DNA of 44,673 nt from Pseudomonadales bacterium (lineage in GTDB: Bacteria > Pseudomonadota > Gammaproteobacteria > Pseudomonadales > Ketobacteraceae). Made by a program: the position numbers and the translations under genes. The stretch covers positions 1-44,673 of the forward strand of contig JAGUVW010000030.1 in the NCBI GenBank assembly GCA_020062665.1. Reading direction: 5' to 3'. Each line of letters opens with the position of its first letter. Within the stretch, counting starts at the first letter, position 1. Positions 37,155 through 44,622 of the stretch are shown here, piece by piece. Below the pieces are notes generated by a model. It saw only the letters and a list, made by a program, of their open reading frames with translations, made no database searches and was not told the DNA's origin.

Positions 37155-38068
37155 TGGCTGGGACTATATGGGAGTTTTTTGCCTATCGATCTGAGGACAA
37201 CTCATTAGCAGCTGCAAATGCAGCTAAAACTGAGATATGCCCCATTATTAACGAAAAATGCGAAAAATCTTTCAATGATGGAACGACTTCAGGCGTCTGC
37301 ACAATCAAGCCAATAACTTCAAGCCCGGTGATATGTTGCCCTATTCGGCTGTACGCCGACAAATACCAAATCCTAAAAGATGTAGCCACAAAAGCGTTCG
37401 GCGAGCAGCTTGATTTGATTCCTGGACGAGAAGCAGTTGCGCACGCGCAAAATTCGGGAAAGTCTTGCATTGCTGTATTCGGAAAACGGTGGGGGGGCGA
37501 ATTACGCTTGCCTCAAAAATCAGGTAGTGGCGGTTATTTTGTTGACTGGGTGCTCGCCAAACTTAACCACACGGGAACACTCGAAGAATTTGTAGCCGTA
37601 GAAGTTCAAACAATAGACACAACTGGCAACTACAGAAATGGATTTCACGCACTAAAAAATAATCGTCAAGTGGAAAAAACTAGTGCTGGATTGAATTGGG
37701 AGAACGTATCCAAACGGATACTGCCTCAATTAATATACAAAGGGCAAGTTCTGCAACGCGAAGAATTGTGCCGAAAGGGTTTGTTCTTCGTATGCCCGAA
37801 ACCTGTTTTTGAACGCATAATGGCCAGACTAGGCGGGCAAACTGTGCTTGCAAAATATGCACTCCAGCCTGCATCCATTACTTTCTTGGTCTATGAACAC
37901 GACCTTAGCAGCAGCCTGATAAATTCTGAGCTAGTGCCACTGAAAGAAGCCAAAACACATTCTACGACCGTCTATAAAGTTCAAGAGGCTTTTAATAATG
38001 TAACCCTTCCCGAAGAAAATATTTATAAAAATGCCATCATAAAAGCACTTGGTCTTAACCCACCATGA
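37154..38068 (+). CDS. NotI-like type II restriction endonuclease
   Basis: 304 residues. N-terminal cysteines Cys29, Cys36, Cys49 and Cys61/62 (TEICPI, EKCEKS, SGVCTI, VICCPI) match the Cys4 metal site described for NotI. A PD-(D/E)xK-type core has Asp131 (GGYFVDWVL) and Glu150-x-Gln152 (FVAVEVQTID), the D...ExQ arrangement of NotI. It overlaps the methyltransferase stop by one base. By family it would cut a GC-rich site, but identity of that site with NotI (GCGGCCGC) is only a guess. One such sequence occurs in the window at 7770-7777. Confidence 0.82.
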   Translation: MAGTIWEFFAYRSEDNSLAAANAAKTEICPIINEKCEKSFNDGTTSGVCTIKPITSSPVICCPIRLYADKYQILKDVATKAFGEQLDLIPGREAVAHAQNSGKSCIAVFGKRWGGELRLPQKSGSGGYFVDWVLAKLNHTGTLEEFVAVEVQTIDTTGNYRNGFHALKNNRQVEKTSAGLNWENVSKRILPQLIYKGQVLQREELCRKGLFFVCPKPVFERIMARLGGQTVLAKYALQPASITFLVYEHDLSSSLINSELVPLKEAKTHSTTVYKVQEAFNNVTLPEENIYKNAIIKALGLNPP

Positions 38069-38149
38069 GATCAACACTTTAATAAACTTATGCCGAGCCA
38101 TCTTTTGCGGTAGCGCTTCTTGGGCTCTAATCTAAATCAACTTAGCCGC

Positions 38150-38313
38150 TCCTCGCGCAGATCACATTGGCGTGAGTGCCAGTGAGAACAAAAAAACTTC
38201 CGGAACCAATTCTTTGGCAAGATTACCAATACGGCTGAACTCTTTTAAACCAAAGTCCTCACATCCCCCAATCGAAACGAAAACATCATCGGCATGACTC
38301 GGCGCCTCAAGGC
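38150..38313 (-). pseudogene. Decayed fragment of a FtsZ-like gene
   Basis: Read leftward, this stretch aligns base by base with the C-terminal end of the FtsZ-like gene at 40576-41487: VFVSIGGCEDFGLKEFSRIG followed by NLAKELVPE. After a seven-base homopolymer (A7, 38190-38196) the match continues in a shifted frame (VLTGTHAN). The rest of the gene is missing and upstream similarity stops near 38313. It fills part of the 404-bp interval 38069-38472; nothing else is recognisable there. Confidence 0.75.
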
Positions 38314-38472
38314 GCAGCCTATCGTCATGCGATAATCTCCCGACTTAATTATATGTCCGATTACAAATGCGCAGATACATTCTGCGGAGCCAGACCAGCA
38401 ACTAGGCATCCCCCGCCTCAACTGAACAGGAGCATGCCTCTTAGTTGCATCACAAACAGATCTCTACTTGAA

Positions 38473-39129
38473 TTATGAGCGTTTAACTACTGCATCGGGG
38501 CGGACTTTACCAAACGGAAATCCCCTCATAGATGTAACTTCAGTCACAGCATTTTCCAACGGATAAAATCGATGCTTTGATTCCATCTCATCACCCCGTG
38601 ACTTGGCTTTTTTCGATTTCACTTTAAAATAAACATCAATCGCTCGAACAAGCGCATCTGACGGCGAACTAAAGTCATAATCTTTCGTTAAATCCAGAAG
38701 CTTCATTTTTGCCTTTACTGACAAATCAAGAACACCAGCGCCCTTCACAATTTTCCTTCCATTTTTAACACCTTGCTTTCTTCGACGCCTTGCACGACCA
38801 ACCGTATCAGACATACGCCTGAACTCCACTTCACCCAAAGTCGAGCCAGAAAAAATCTCTACACCTTTATTCTTATATATCATCTTTATCGATTCCTGGA
38901 TCTCTTTTGAGATAACAGCATCGATTATTTTGCCTGATTGCAAGCTATCCAACTTAGCCAATAGCAAGGTCAATTTCTTCTGCGACGGAAGCAATTCTGG
39001 CCTAGCCATTCTTGACAACGCTTTTGCTACACCGTTTAGGAAAGGTCTCATTTCCTTATCGGTATCAGCACTCCATTGAATCAACCCTAAAAGCTTTTCC
39101 AGCTCAACTTTTCTAGCGCTCGCTTTCAC
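38473..39129 (-). CDS. Basic protein with ribbon-helix-helix-like C-terminal region (MatP-like layout)
   Basis: 218 residues from a GTG start with GGAG 8 nt upstream. The N-terminal half is helical (residues 7-85). Residues 104-118 are RRMSDTVGRARRRRK; after a basic linker, residues 131-168 read AGVLDLSVKAKMKLLDLTKD, then SPSDALVRAIDVYF, a strand-helix-helix pattern of the RHH type. MatP has the same order (RM..T..RARRKR, then strand and two helices), seen only by eye. It is probably DNA-binding. A role in partition or in organising the element is possible. No confident family assignment. Confidence 0.6.
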   Translation of the reverse strand: MKASARKVELEKLLGLIQWSADTDKEMRPFLNGVAKALSRMARPELLPSQKKLTLLLAKLDSLQSGKIIDAVISKEIQESIKMIYKNKGVEIFSGSTLGEVEFRRMSDTVGRARRRRKQGVKNGRKIVKGAGVLDLSVKAKMKLLDLTKDYDFSSPSDALVRAIDVYFKVKSKKAKSRGDEMESKHRFYPLENAVTEVTSMRGFPFGKVRPDAVVKRS

Positions 39130-39275
39130 ACCGAAATCTCCAGCAGTAATCGAGGCTCAAGTATATCACTTTTTAATCTGCTTCAAATCCCACCCATAAC
39201 TTCGGACATGTCCGCACAAAAAAACAGAACTGTAAAGACATACCTCAACCAACAAAGTTTTATGAGGTAAGAAAA

Positions 39276-39479
39276 ATGGCGGACGCGTCCACAACCGAAT
39301 CAATCAAGATATTGGATATCGATGACGTGTGCACAATCACTTCACTCTCTCGATCTACGATATTCAGAATGATTAGAAAAGGCGATTTCCCAAACCAGAT
39401 AGCCCTAACATCAAGACGCTCTGGCTTTATCGATGCTGAGATATACCAATGGATAAAATCAAGGAAAAGGGTTACTTGA
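39276..39479 (+). CDS. AlpA-family excision/transcription regulator
   Basis: 67 residues with the MerR-like AlpA helix-turn-helix: ILDIDDVCTITSLSRSTIFR, MIRKGDFPNQIALTSRRSGF, IDAEIYQWIKSRK. In P4-like and related elements AlpA-type proteins activate integrase expression or act as excisionases. GAGGTAAG precedes the ATG. It is 79 nt upstream of the Rep gene, rightward, probably co-transcribed. Confidence 0.92.
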   Translation: MADASTTESIKILDIDDVCTITSLSRSTIFRMIRKGDFPNQIALTSRRSGFIDAEIYQWIKSRKRVT

Positions 39480-39558
39480 AATCTTCAAAATTTATTTCAA
39501 TTTTCAAAAAAACATATCGCGCTTAAATTTATTGGCGACACACAAAGAGGACAAGCCC

Positions 39559-40320
39559 ATGATCAACAGATCCATATACAATTACCTACCACAATTTGAA
39601 AAAATCAAAAAACGGGAGGAACAAGCACGGCAAAACATTTTTCTCTTAGAAGCACAGGACGACGACGAACTACTAGATCTATTAATTAAACTTGAAAACT
39701 GCGAAGAACAAAGCAGATGCAGAAGCGGTGCCTGCCCGGTTTGCGTATCAATAATAAGAGCAAATCTAATACTAGGTGCATTAGATGCAATCGATGCAAA
39801 CGAAGAATGGTGCATGATAACCCTGATTTACTTCGATTCCGAAATGAGCGACAAGGACATGTCCAATTTCAAAATAACAAAACTTAAGAACAGACTTCAC
39901 AAACAACTAGAAAGATGTCAGTTCGACATTCCGGTGATAGGATCTTTTGAAATTGACTATCACGAAAGCTCAAAAAAATGGTTACCACACTTCCATCTAC
40001 TAACACCAAACAACCAAAGAAAAATTGAAAAACTAAGGAAGCACTTTAAACAGAACCGATCCATGAAAATAAGCATCATAAAAAACAGGCCAGAACAAGT
40101 CAGCTATGCCTTCAAGTTTTATTGGGGTCGGATATACGAATACAGTTGGAATGGAAAAACTAGAAAGGACAAGGCCGGACCAAAACAAAAGCAATTATTA
40201 ATAGCACTTCTAAAGCAAGATGAATTTGGCGTTACCGGACAGCTATTCCTACATCTAGCAAGAAGAAGAGGAACAGCATTCATACTTGCGTCAACAGAAA
40301 AATCGAAAAACTCATCATAA
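39559..40320 (+). CDS. HUH-type replication initiator (Rep)-like protein
   Basis: 253 residues from the ATG at 39559, chosen because GAGGA lies 7 nt before it; a TTG 27 nt earlier is less likely. A cysteine cluster CRSGACPVC (about 57-65) precedes the HUH metal motif in KWLPHFHLL. About 40 residues later is a Tyr-rich segment (VSYAFKFYWGRIYEYSW) able to supply the nicking tyrosine. This matches rolling-circle initiators of small plasmids and satellite elements. It follows AlpA and precedes a repeat-rich AT tract that may hold the origin. No helicase domain is present. Confidence 0.72.
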   Translation: MINRSIYNYLPQFEKIKKREEQARQNIFLLEAQDDDELLDLLIKLENCEEQSRCRSGACPVCVSIIRANLILGALDAIDANEEWCMITLIYFDSEMSDKDMSNFKITKLKNRLHKQLERCQFDIPVIGSFEIDYHESSKKWLPHFHLLTPNNQRKIEKLRKHFKQNRSMKISIIKNRPEQVSYAFKFYWGRIYEYSWNGKTRKDKAGPKQKQLLIALLKQDEFGVTGQLFLHLARRRGTAFILASTEKSKNSS

Positions 40321-40380
40321 AACAAGATCAATAGCTAAAAGTATTATATAGATTACTATGTAATAGATAATATAGCTTAC

Positions 40381-40400
40381 TACACTACACTACACTACAG
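40381..40400 (+). repeat. TACAC tandem repeats downstream of rep
   Basis: TACAC three times and TACAG once, in an AT-rich tract just after the Rep gene. The interval 40321-40575 has no gene. The repeats plus a nearby GAGC...GCTC inverted repeat (40401-40419) could be part of a replication origin, on position only. Confidence 0.4.
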
Positions 40401-40476
40401 AGCACTACCTTCAGCTCTGCGCATGCCACACTGCTTGAGAGAAAGACGGTATTGTTTTATTCAAGAAGATTACCTA

Positions 40477-40504
40477 TGGGGCTGCATTTTAGTAGCCCCA
40501 TTTT
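40477..40504 (+). terminator. Terminator after rep
   Basis: TGGGGCT (40477-40483), 10-nt loop, AGCCCCA (40494-40500), then TTTT. It ends rightward transcription of alpA-rep before the convergent FtsZ-like gene. Confidence 0.75.
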
Positions 40505-40575
40505 CATCTCTATTGACAACAGGGTTTGCGGTGGCTGATGACGGACTTTTTAACGCTTCTTAGCTGAACATGCAT

Positions 40576-41487
40576 TCAATTAATGACATAGACGCTCACG
40601 CTAAGCTGATCGTGAAAATCCGGGTTAGTGTGGGTACCGATGAAAACAAAAGATTCGTTCGGAACCAATTCCTCGAAAATATCCCCAACACGATTAAACT
40701 CCTTTAAGCCAAAATCCACACCTCCTTTAATTGATATGAAAATACCCTTGGCATGACTCAGCGCCTTCGAGCCTAACGAAAGGCTACTCAAAGCCGCTCC
40801 CGTGGCACAATCCACACGATCACAACCTGCCGCTGAACCAACACCGTATGTCATATTCCGTGAAAGTGTCATAACAACGCGCACGTCGCTTAGATCGATG
40901 CCGATAAATCCTTTGCCTTGCAACGGATAAGCAATGCCCGCCAAAGCATCCGCCAGACATGTCACAAACTCACCATATAACGGAGTCCTACAGGAGGGCA
41001 TCTGCAGTAGGGCATCTAGCTCACGCAACAGCAGCGCATTGCAATGCCCATCAGTCTCGGCAGCAGCGCTTGAACCATGAAGTTCAGTAGCAACACCGAT
41101 TGCCATGCCACCTTCTGCCTTAATCATACGAACGATCTCATAAGCGGAGATACATTCTTGTTCAGTTAGATCATCGATCAATACAAAGGCCAGCCATACT
41201 TGAGAGAATACCGTCTGGTAATAGAAGCGCGTAACATCACAGAAGACATGGCGATCCTGACCCGCATCCCAGACAAACCCAGGCTCAAGTAAGATTTCAA
41301 TAGGGCACATCCAAGAATCGCTGGCAGTATAGCTAGGCTGACCAAATCCACCTTGCGAATCAATTAGGATACCGTGCATATCCAGACGGAGATCCCGCAA
41401 AAGGTTTAGCAACACAGGCAATGCCCGTTCACCATGACCTATGATGGAATGCCCTCGCCCTGTGGAGAAATGTAATGCATGCCTCAT
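40576..41487 (-). CDS. FtsZ-fold protein lacking the GTP-binding signature
   Basis: 303 residues. The C-terminal half aligns with FtsZ through its whole length: GFIGIDLSDVRVVM (FtsZ NVDFADVRTVM), YGVGSAAGCDR, AKGIFISIKGGVDFGLKEFN and FIGTHTNPDFHDQLSVSVYV. The T7-loop acids Asp198 and Asp201 are kept, though the Asn before them is Gly. In the N-terminal half the tubulin signature GGGTGTG is absent; LAFVLIDDLTEQECISAYEI stands in its place. There is no C-terminal tail for FtsA/ZipA. It may therefore bind FtsZ or form non-nucleotide assemblies rather than act as a GTPase (inference). It is leftward, alone, without a clear ribosome site. Confidence 0.8.
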   Translation of the reverse strand: MRHALHFSTGRGHSIIGHGERALPVLLNLLRDLRLDMHGILIDSQGGFGQPSYTASDSWMCPIEILLEPGFVWDAGQDRHVFCDVTRFYYQTVFSQVWLAFVLIDDLTEQECISAYEIVRMIKAEGGMAIGVATELHGSSAAAETDGHCNALLLRELDALLQMPSCRTPLYGEFVTCLADALAGIAYPLQGKGFIGIDLSDVRVVMTLSRNMTYGVGSAAGCDRVDCATGAALSSLSLGSKALSHAKGIFISIKGGVDFGLKEFNRVGDIFEELVPNESFVFIGTHTNPDFHDQLSVSVYVIN

Positions 41488-41708
41488 ACATTGCGCTCAG
41501 TAAATAGATGAAAAGCCAGCTTCATTTTGAGGGCTGTTCTGAATTGAAAATTAGCTATTTCGTTTCAACTAATGATTGACGAGTGGAAACTCCCTCGGGG
41601 AATCAGTCATGGACTGCGCCATAACCAGCCCGCTCAATCGTCAGAAGATAGCGCTGATGCAACCATCTTTAGATCATCAAACAGGAATTTTTTTCCCGCA
41701 GCATACTA

Positions 41709-42944
41709 TTACCAGGATACAGCAATATATCGATGGCCGCCGCGAAGGTCGGCGCTAGACTTAGCGATACTATACGATGGATAAGCCTGAATTATGGACA
41801 GCGTGGCGTTCATATCCTTCAACACTATTGGCGTAGCTTTTATTTCCGATGTTCCACTCACCCCATCCACTTGCAAACTCTTTTTAAAATACAATGACAT
41901 TACATCCCCAACTTTAATACCTTGATTCACCCCGGCTGGAAAATATACCCAATCTTCGGCGGGCAGGTATTCAACATCAATCATGAAAGGTTGGCACAGG
42001 AGCTTTTTCCCCAGATCATTCATCGCCGAATCCATCAAATCGCTAGTAACCTTACCGTATCCGGTCTTCCAAAATCTAGGCGTACCAAAACCCACTTCCT
42101 CGGTGTAACCTGCATCCCAAATGCCAGCTCCCGCATAAGTTTTGTCAAAGACAACTGCTCCACCAACACCATCGTAAAGCGTCATCCGAAAGGAGATATT
42201 TCTAAGCCTGTAATCGTCGCCTCCGTTCCCGAACAATTTCCCCATACCAGTTTTCACTGATTCAGCAATCTTTCTTGTGGCTGAAGAGTTAAAGTATTTT
42301 TCTGGATGGATCATTGACATATCGGTAATTGATCCCGCCACAACAAACTGGCTTTTATAATCATCTGCAGCGCGAATTATTGTAGCAGGAGACAGCGGTG
42401 CATCAGGCAACTCTCCCTCACTCTGAGGCAATAAGATGTGGCTATTTTTAGAAACCATGACGCTGTATGCTCGATACAGACGGCTTGATAACTCTTTAGA
42501 AAATTCTTTGTCCACATTAGAAAGCTTACCTGCTACCGAAGTACCGGGGTTATCCCGCTGGAAAGCAGAAAAGAATACCGACTTTCCATAATGACTACCC
42601 TGCTCACAACTCGACGCCTTGCTAATGTCTATCTTTGCATTGACAAAGTAAAAACCACCGCCGTCCCATTCTTCCAATACCTCAAGCGATTTTACATTGC
42701 CGGATGAGCTCATGGTTATTGAATCACTTTCAATTTTTCCATTTCTTACAAAAGTTCTTCCCTGAACTTGAACGCCCGACATTAAGAGGGCTTTTTTAAT
42801 TGCATCATCGATGGCCCGATCTCTATCAGTAGAAATATCTCCAGACAGCGCCGCCCTCCCCTCAACGACAACAACTTCAGCATTCGCCAAACCCATCAAA
42901 AGAACACAGGATAAGGCAAACAGAGAACCGTGTTTAATCATCAT
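41709..42944 (-). CDS. FlgT-like secreted protein
   Basis: 411 residues with a signal peptide (cleavage after GLANA, about residue 23). Residues 24-115 match the FlgT N-terminal domain: VVVVEGRAALSGDISTDRDR, AIDDAIKKALLMSGVQVQGR, SSSGNVKSLEVLEEW. A middle domain follows (FVVAGSITDMSMIHPEKYF). The C-terminal region YFPAGVNQGIKVGDVMSLYF resembles FlgT-C. FlgT forms the flagellar H-ring in Vibrio. Here it is paired with a FlgP-like lipoprotein but no other flagellar gene, so its job on the element is unclear. Confidence 0.8.
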   Translation of the reverse strand: MMIKHGSLFALSCVLLMGLANAEVVVVEGRAALSGDISTDRDRAIDDAIKKALLMSGVQVQGRTFVRNGKIESDSITMSSSGNVKSLEVLEEWDGGGFYFVNAKIDISKASSCEQGSHYGKSVFFSAFQRDNPGTSVAGKLSNVDKEFSKELSSRLYRAYSVMVSKNSHILLPQSEGELPDAPLSPATIIRAADDYKSQFVVAGSITDMSMIHPEKYFNSSATRKIAESVKTGMGKLFGNGGDDYRLRNISFRMTLYDGVGGAVVFDKTYAGAGIWDAGYTEEVGFGTPRFWKTGYGKVTSDLMDSAMNDLGKKLLCQPFMIDVEYLPAEDWVYFPAGVNQGIKVGDVMSLYFKKSLQVDGVSGTSEIKATPIVLKDMNATLSIIQAYPSYSIAKSSADLRGGHRYIAVSW

Positions 42945-42946
42945 GA

Positions 42947-43588
42947 TTAGTATGTATACCTTTCATTTTGCAGCGCACCCAAATCGTAATGAATCATCTG
43001 ATTCGATAATGTCGCCGCCCCTAAGTGTGCCTTGGCACCGGAACCATCTTCTGACAATGATTCCACCCCACCCGAAATGAAGCGATTGCTTCCCCTGGTC
43101 GGTTCAGCCGCTATGCGACTGAAGAAATCGCTACCCAATGTCAAAACCAATGTTGTCTCATAGAATCCGCCTTTTGTGATGCCCTGCGTCCCGATCTTGG
43201 CGCTTCTCACATAGCTATCCACTATTGAACGAATATGGTCATGGCTAGTGACAAAGTCGATGACTTTGGTGTTAGAAGAAACTTGGACACCCTTTACTTG
43301 CTCAGCCAGCCTTCTATATGCATCGACTTCAGAAGCCCTCATTGCCAATAACTGTCTCTGCGCCACATTTGCTATTTGGACGTCGGGCGCGCCAAATCCG
43401 GTAACGGATATTGTCACGGGCTCTGCATACGCTCTTGAATAGCCTTCCATCTGCTGACTTGAGGCATTCGAGGAACCAGCATCCTCTTCACCGAATTTCT
43501 TCGCGCACAGCTTGCACTGAAGAACTCCACAGCCGTTCAAACAAACGCAAACAAAAAGCAACACCCACATCCGAATACTCGACATCAT
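42947..43588 (-). CDS. FlgP/LPP20-like lipoprotein
   Basis: About 213 residues from the ATG at 43588, preferred because GAGGTG lies just before it; the ATG at 43600 would sit against its own ribosome site. The lipobox is LNGC. The LPP20/FlgP core is AQRQLLAMRASEVDAYRRLA, EQVKGVQVSSNTKV, then FYETTLVLTLGSDFF. FlgP is an outer membrane lipoprotein of the basal disc in Vibrio and Campylobacter. It ends 2 nt before the FlgT-like gene, so the two form an operon. Its start faces the XRE operators. Confidence 0.82.
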   Translation of the reverse strand: MMSSIRMWVLLFVCVCLNGCGVLQCKLCAKKFGEEDAGSSNASSQQMEGYSRAYAEPVTISVTGFGAPDVQIANVAQRQLLAMRASEVDAYRRLAEQVKGVQVSSNTKVIDFVTSHDHIRSIVDSYVRSAKIGTQGITKGGFYETTLVLTLGSDFFSRIAAEPTRGSNRFISGGVESLSEDGSGAKAHLGAATLSNQMIHYDLGALQNERYTY

Positions 43589-43675
43589 GAAACACCTCAT
43601 TCCTCAACTTAATTGATATACAAGGAACATATCGGCCGGCATCTCAATTTGTTTAGCATTGATTTCTATTTTATG

Positions 43676-43719
43676 TTAGCTATACTATCCTATACCTAAG
43701 ATAGTTAGCAATACTATCC
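43676..43719. promoter_or_regulatory. Operator array between flgP-like and XRE genes
   Basis: TTAGCTATACTATCC (43676-43690) and TTAGCAATACTATCC (43705-43719) are 15-bp direct repeats with one difference, 29 bp apart. The second contains the palindrome GATAGT-N7-ACTATC (43700-43718). The array lies in the divergent promoter region 8 bp before the XRE ATG, as expected for an autoregulated repressor. Confidence 0.75.
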
Positions 43720-43726
43720 TTAGGCC

Positions 43727-44077
43727 ATGACTATTGGCTCCAGACTTAAACAAGCACGCGAATTCCGAGGGCTATCTCAAGTAGCCCTTGCTGATATGCT
43801 GCGCGTCACTAGAGGAGCCTGCGGGCAATGGGAAATTGGCAAAACCACACCAAGCACCCAACATCTAATTGAAATATCCAAAGCACTGGGCATTAGATTT
43901 GACTGGCTTGCTACAGGCAATGGCGAAATGGAGACATCCCCTGTTAGCAGCGAGGATCTTTGCTGGGATGTGTCCGATGAGCAAACCCGGAAAGAACAGA
44001 AAGAGTTGCTCAGTCTTTATTACAGGCTTCCAGGGAACGCTAGAAACGCCTTAATTGACTTCCTTCGCACAGTTTAA
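43727..44077 (+). CDS. XRE-family (Cro/CI-type) repressor
   Basis: 116 residues. The helix-turn-helix is LKQAREFRGLSQVALADMLR and VTRGACGQWEIGKTTPSTQH; a short helical C-terminal part (RKEQKELLSLYYRLPGNARN) may mediate dimerisation. There is no CI-type peptidase domain, so LexA-like self-cleavage is not expected. No clear ribosome site precedes the ATG. Operators directly upstream suggest it represses itself and the divergent flgP-flgT-like operon, and acts as the maintenance repressor of the element (inference). Confidence 0.92.
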   Translation: MTIGSRLKQAREFRGLSQVALADMLRVTRGACGQWEIGKTTPSTQHLIEISKALGIRFDWLATGNGEMETSPVSSEDLCWDVSDEQTRKEQKELLSLYYRLPGNARNALIDFLRTV

Positions 44078-44141
44078 GACAGGACCCTTTTCACAACAGC
44101 CTACAAAGCTCAGCTCAAGACAAGTCCCCCAGCTAGCTAAT

Positions 44142-44600
44142 TCACAGGGACTGTGGCTTCGCTAGATATTCCAAATGGTCTGCCCAGCGCTGCCACCAGT
44201 CCTTAGATTCTGCATCGTAGCTGTGCCTATCGTAGATTCCTGAGATACTGGAATCTACGTGGTTAAGTATTCGATCTTGAACAACCCTGCTACAACCAAG
44301 TCGCGCAAGCCCTGTTCCAACAGATCGCCTGAGGTCATGCGAAGTCCAATGTTGTAATCCAGATTCCGATCCATATTTCGACACCTGCCACACAATCGCA
44401 TGCTGCCTCATTGGTGCCTTTCTTGACGCAGCGGACGGAAACAAATAACCCGTCTCGCTTCTCTCTATTTTTGATATTAGCGATACGGCCTGCTTCGACA
44501 GGAATACAGTGTGTGACGTGCCGTTTTTTGTTGTAGGGAAAAAAAGCTCTGCACGCCCGAGATCTATATTTTTCGTAACCGTCCGGTGAATCCCATCTTT
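44142..44600 (-). pseudogene. Tyrosine integrase, C-terminal fragment
   Basis: Read leftward in one open frame from about 44600: IDLGRAELFFPTTKNGTSHT, VFLSKQAVSLISKIE, GYLFPSAASRKAPM, then the active-site parts HDLRR, ILNHVD and the nucleophile region GIYDRHSYD, ending WWQRWADHLEYL. This is the catalytic end of a P4-type integrase with Lys, His-x2-Arg, His and Tyr present. Upstream the frame meets a stop (44601-44603), and 20 bases further a likely insertion-sequence end begins. The first catalytic Arg and the N-terminal domains are missing from the window. The gene is probably inactive as it stands. Confidence 0.8.
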
Positions 44601-44622
44601 TCAGCGGCTGTGATCCAGCTAC

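Noticed and set aside
40381-40400. TACAC repeats as a CRISPR-like array
   Set aside because: The units are 5 bp and contiguous, without spacers, and no cas gene is present.
17879-40500. Shared 12-base GGGGCTGCATTT in two distant hairpins (17879 and 40478) as a repeat family or att site
   Set aside because: Both are ordinary terminator stems, and the similarity stops outside the stem and loop.
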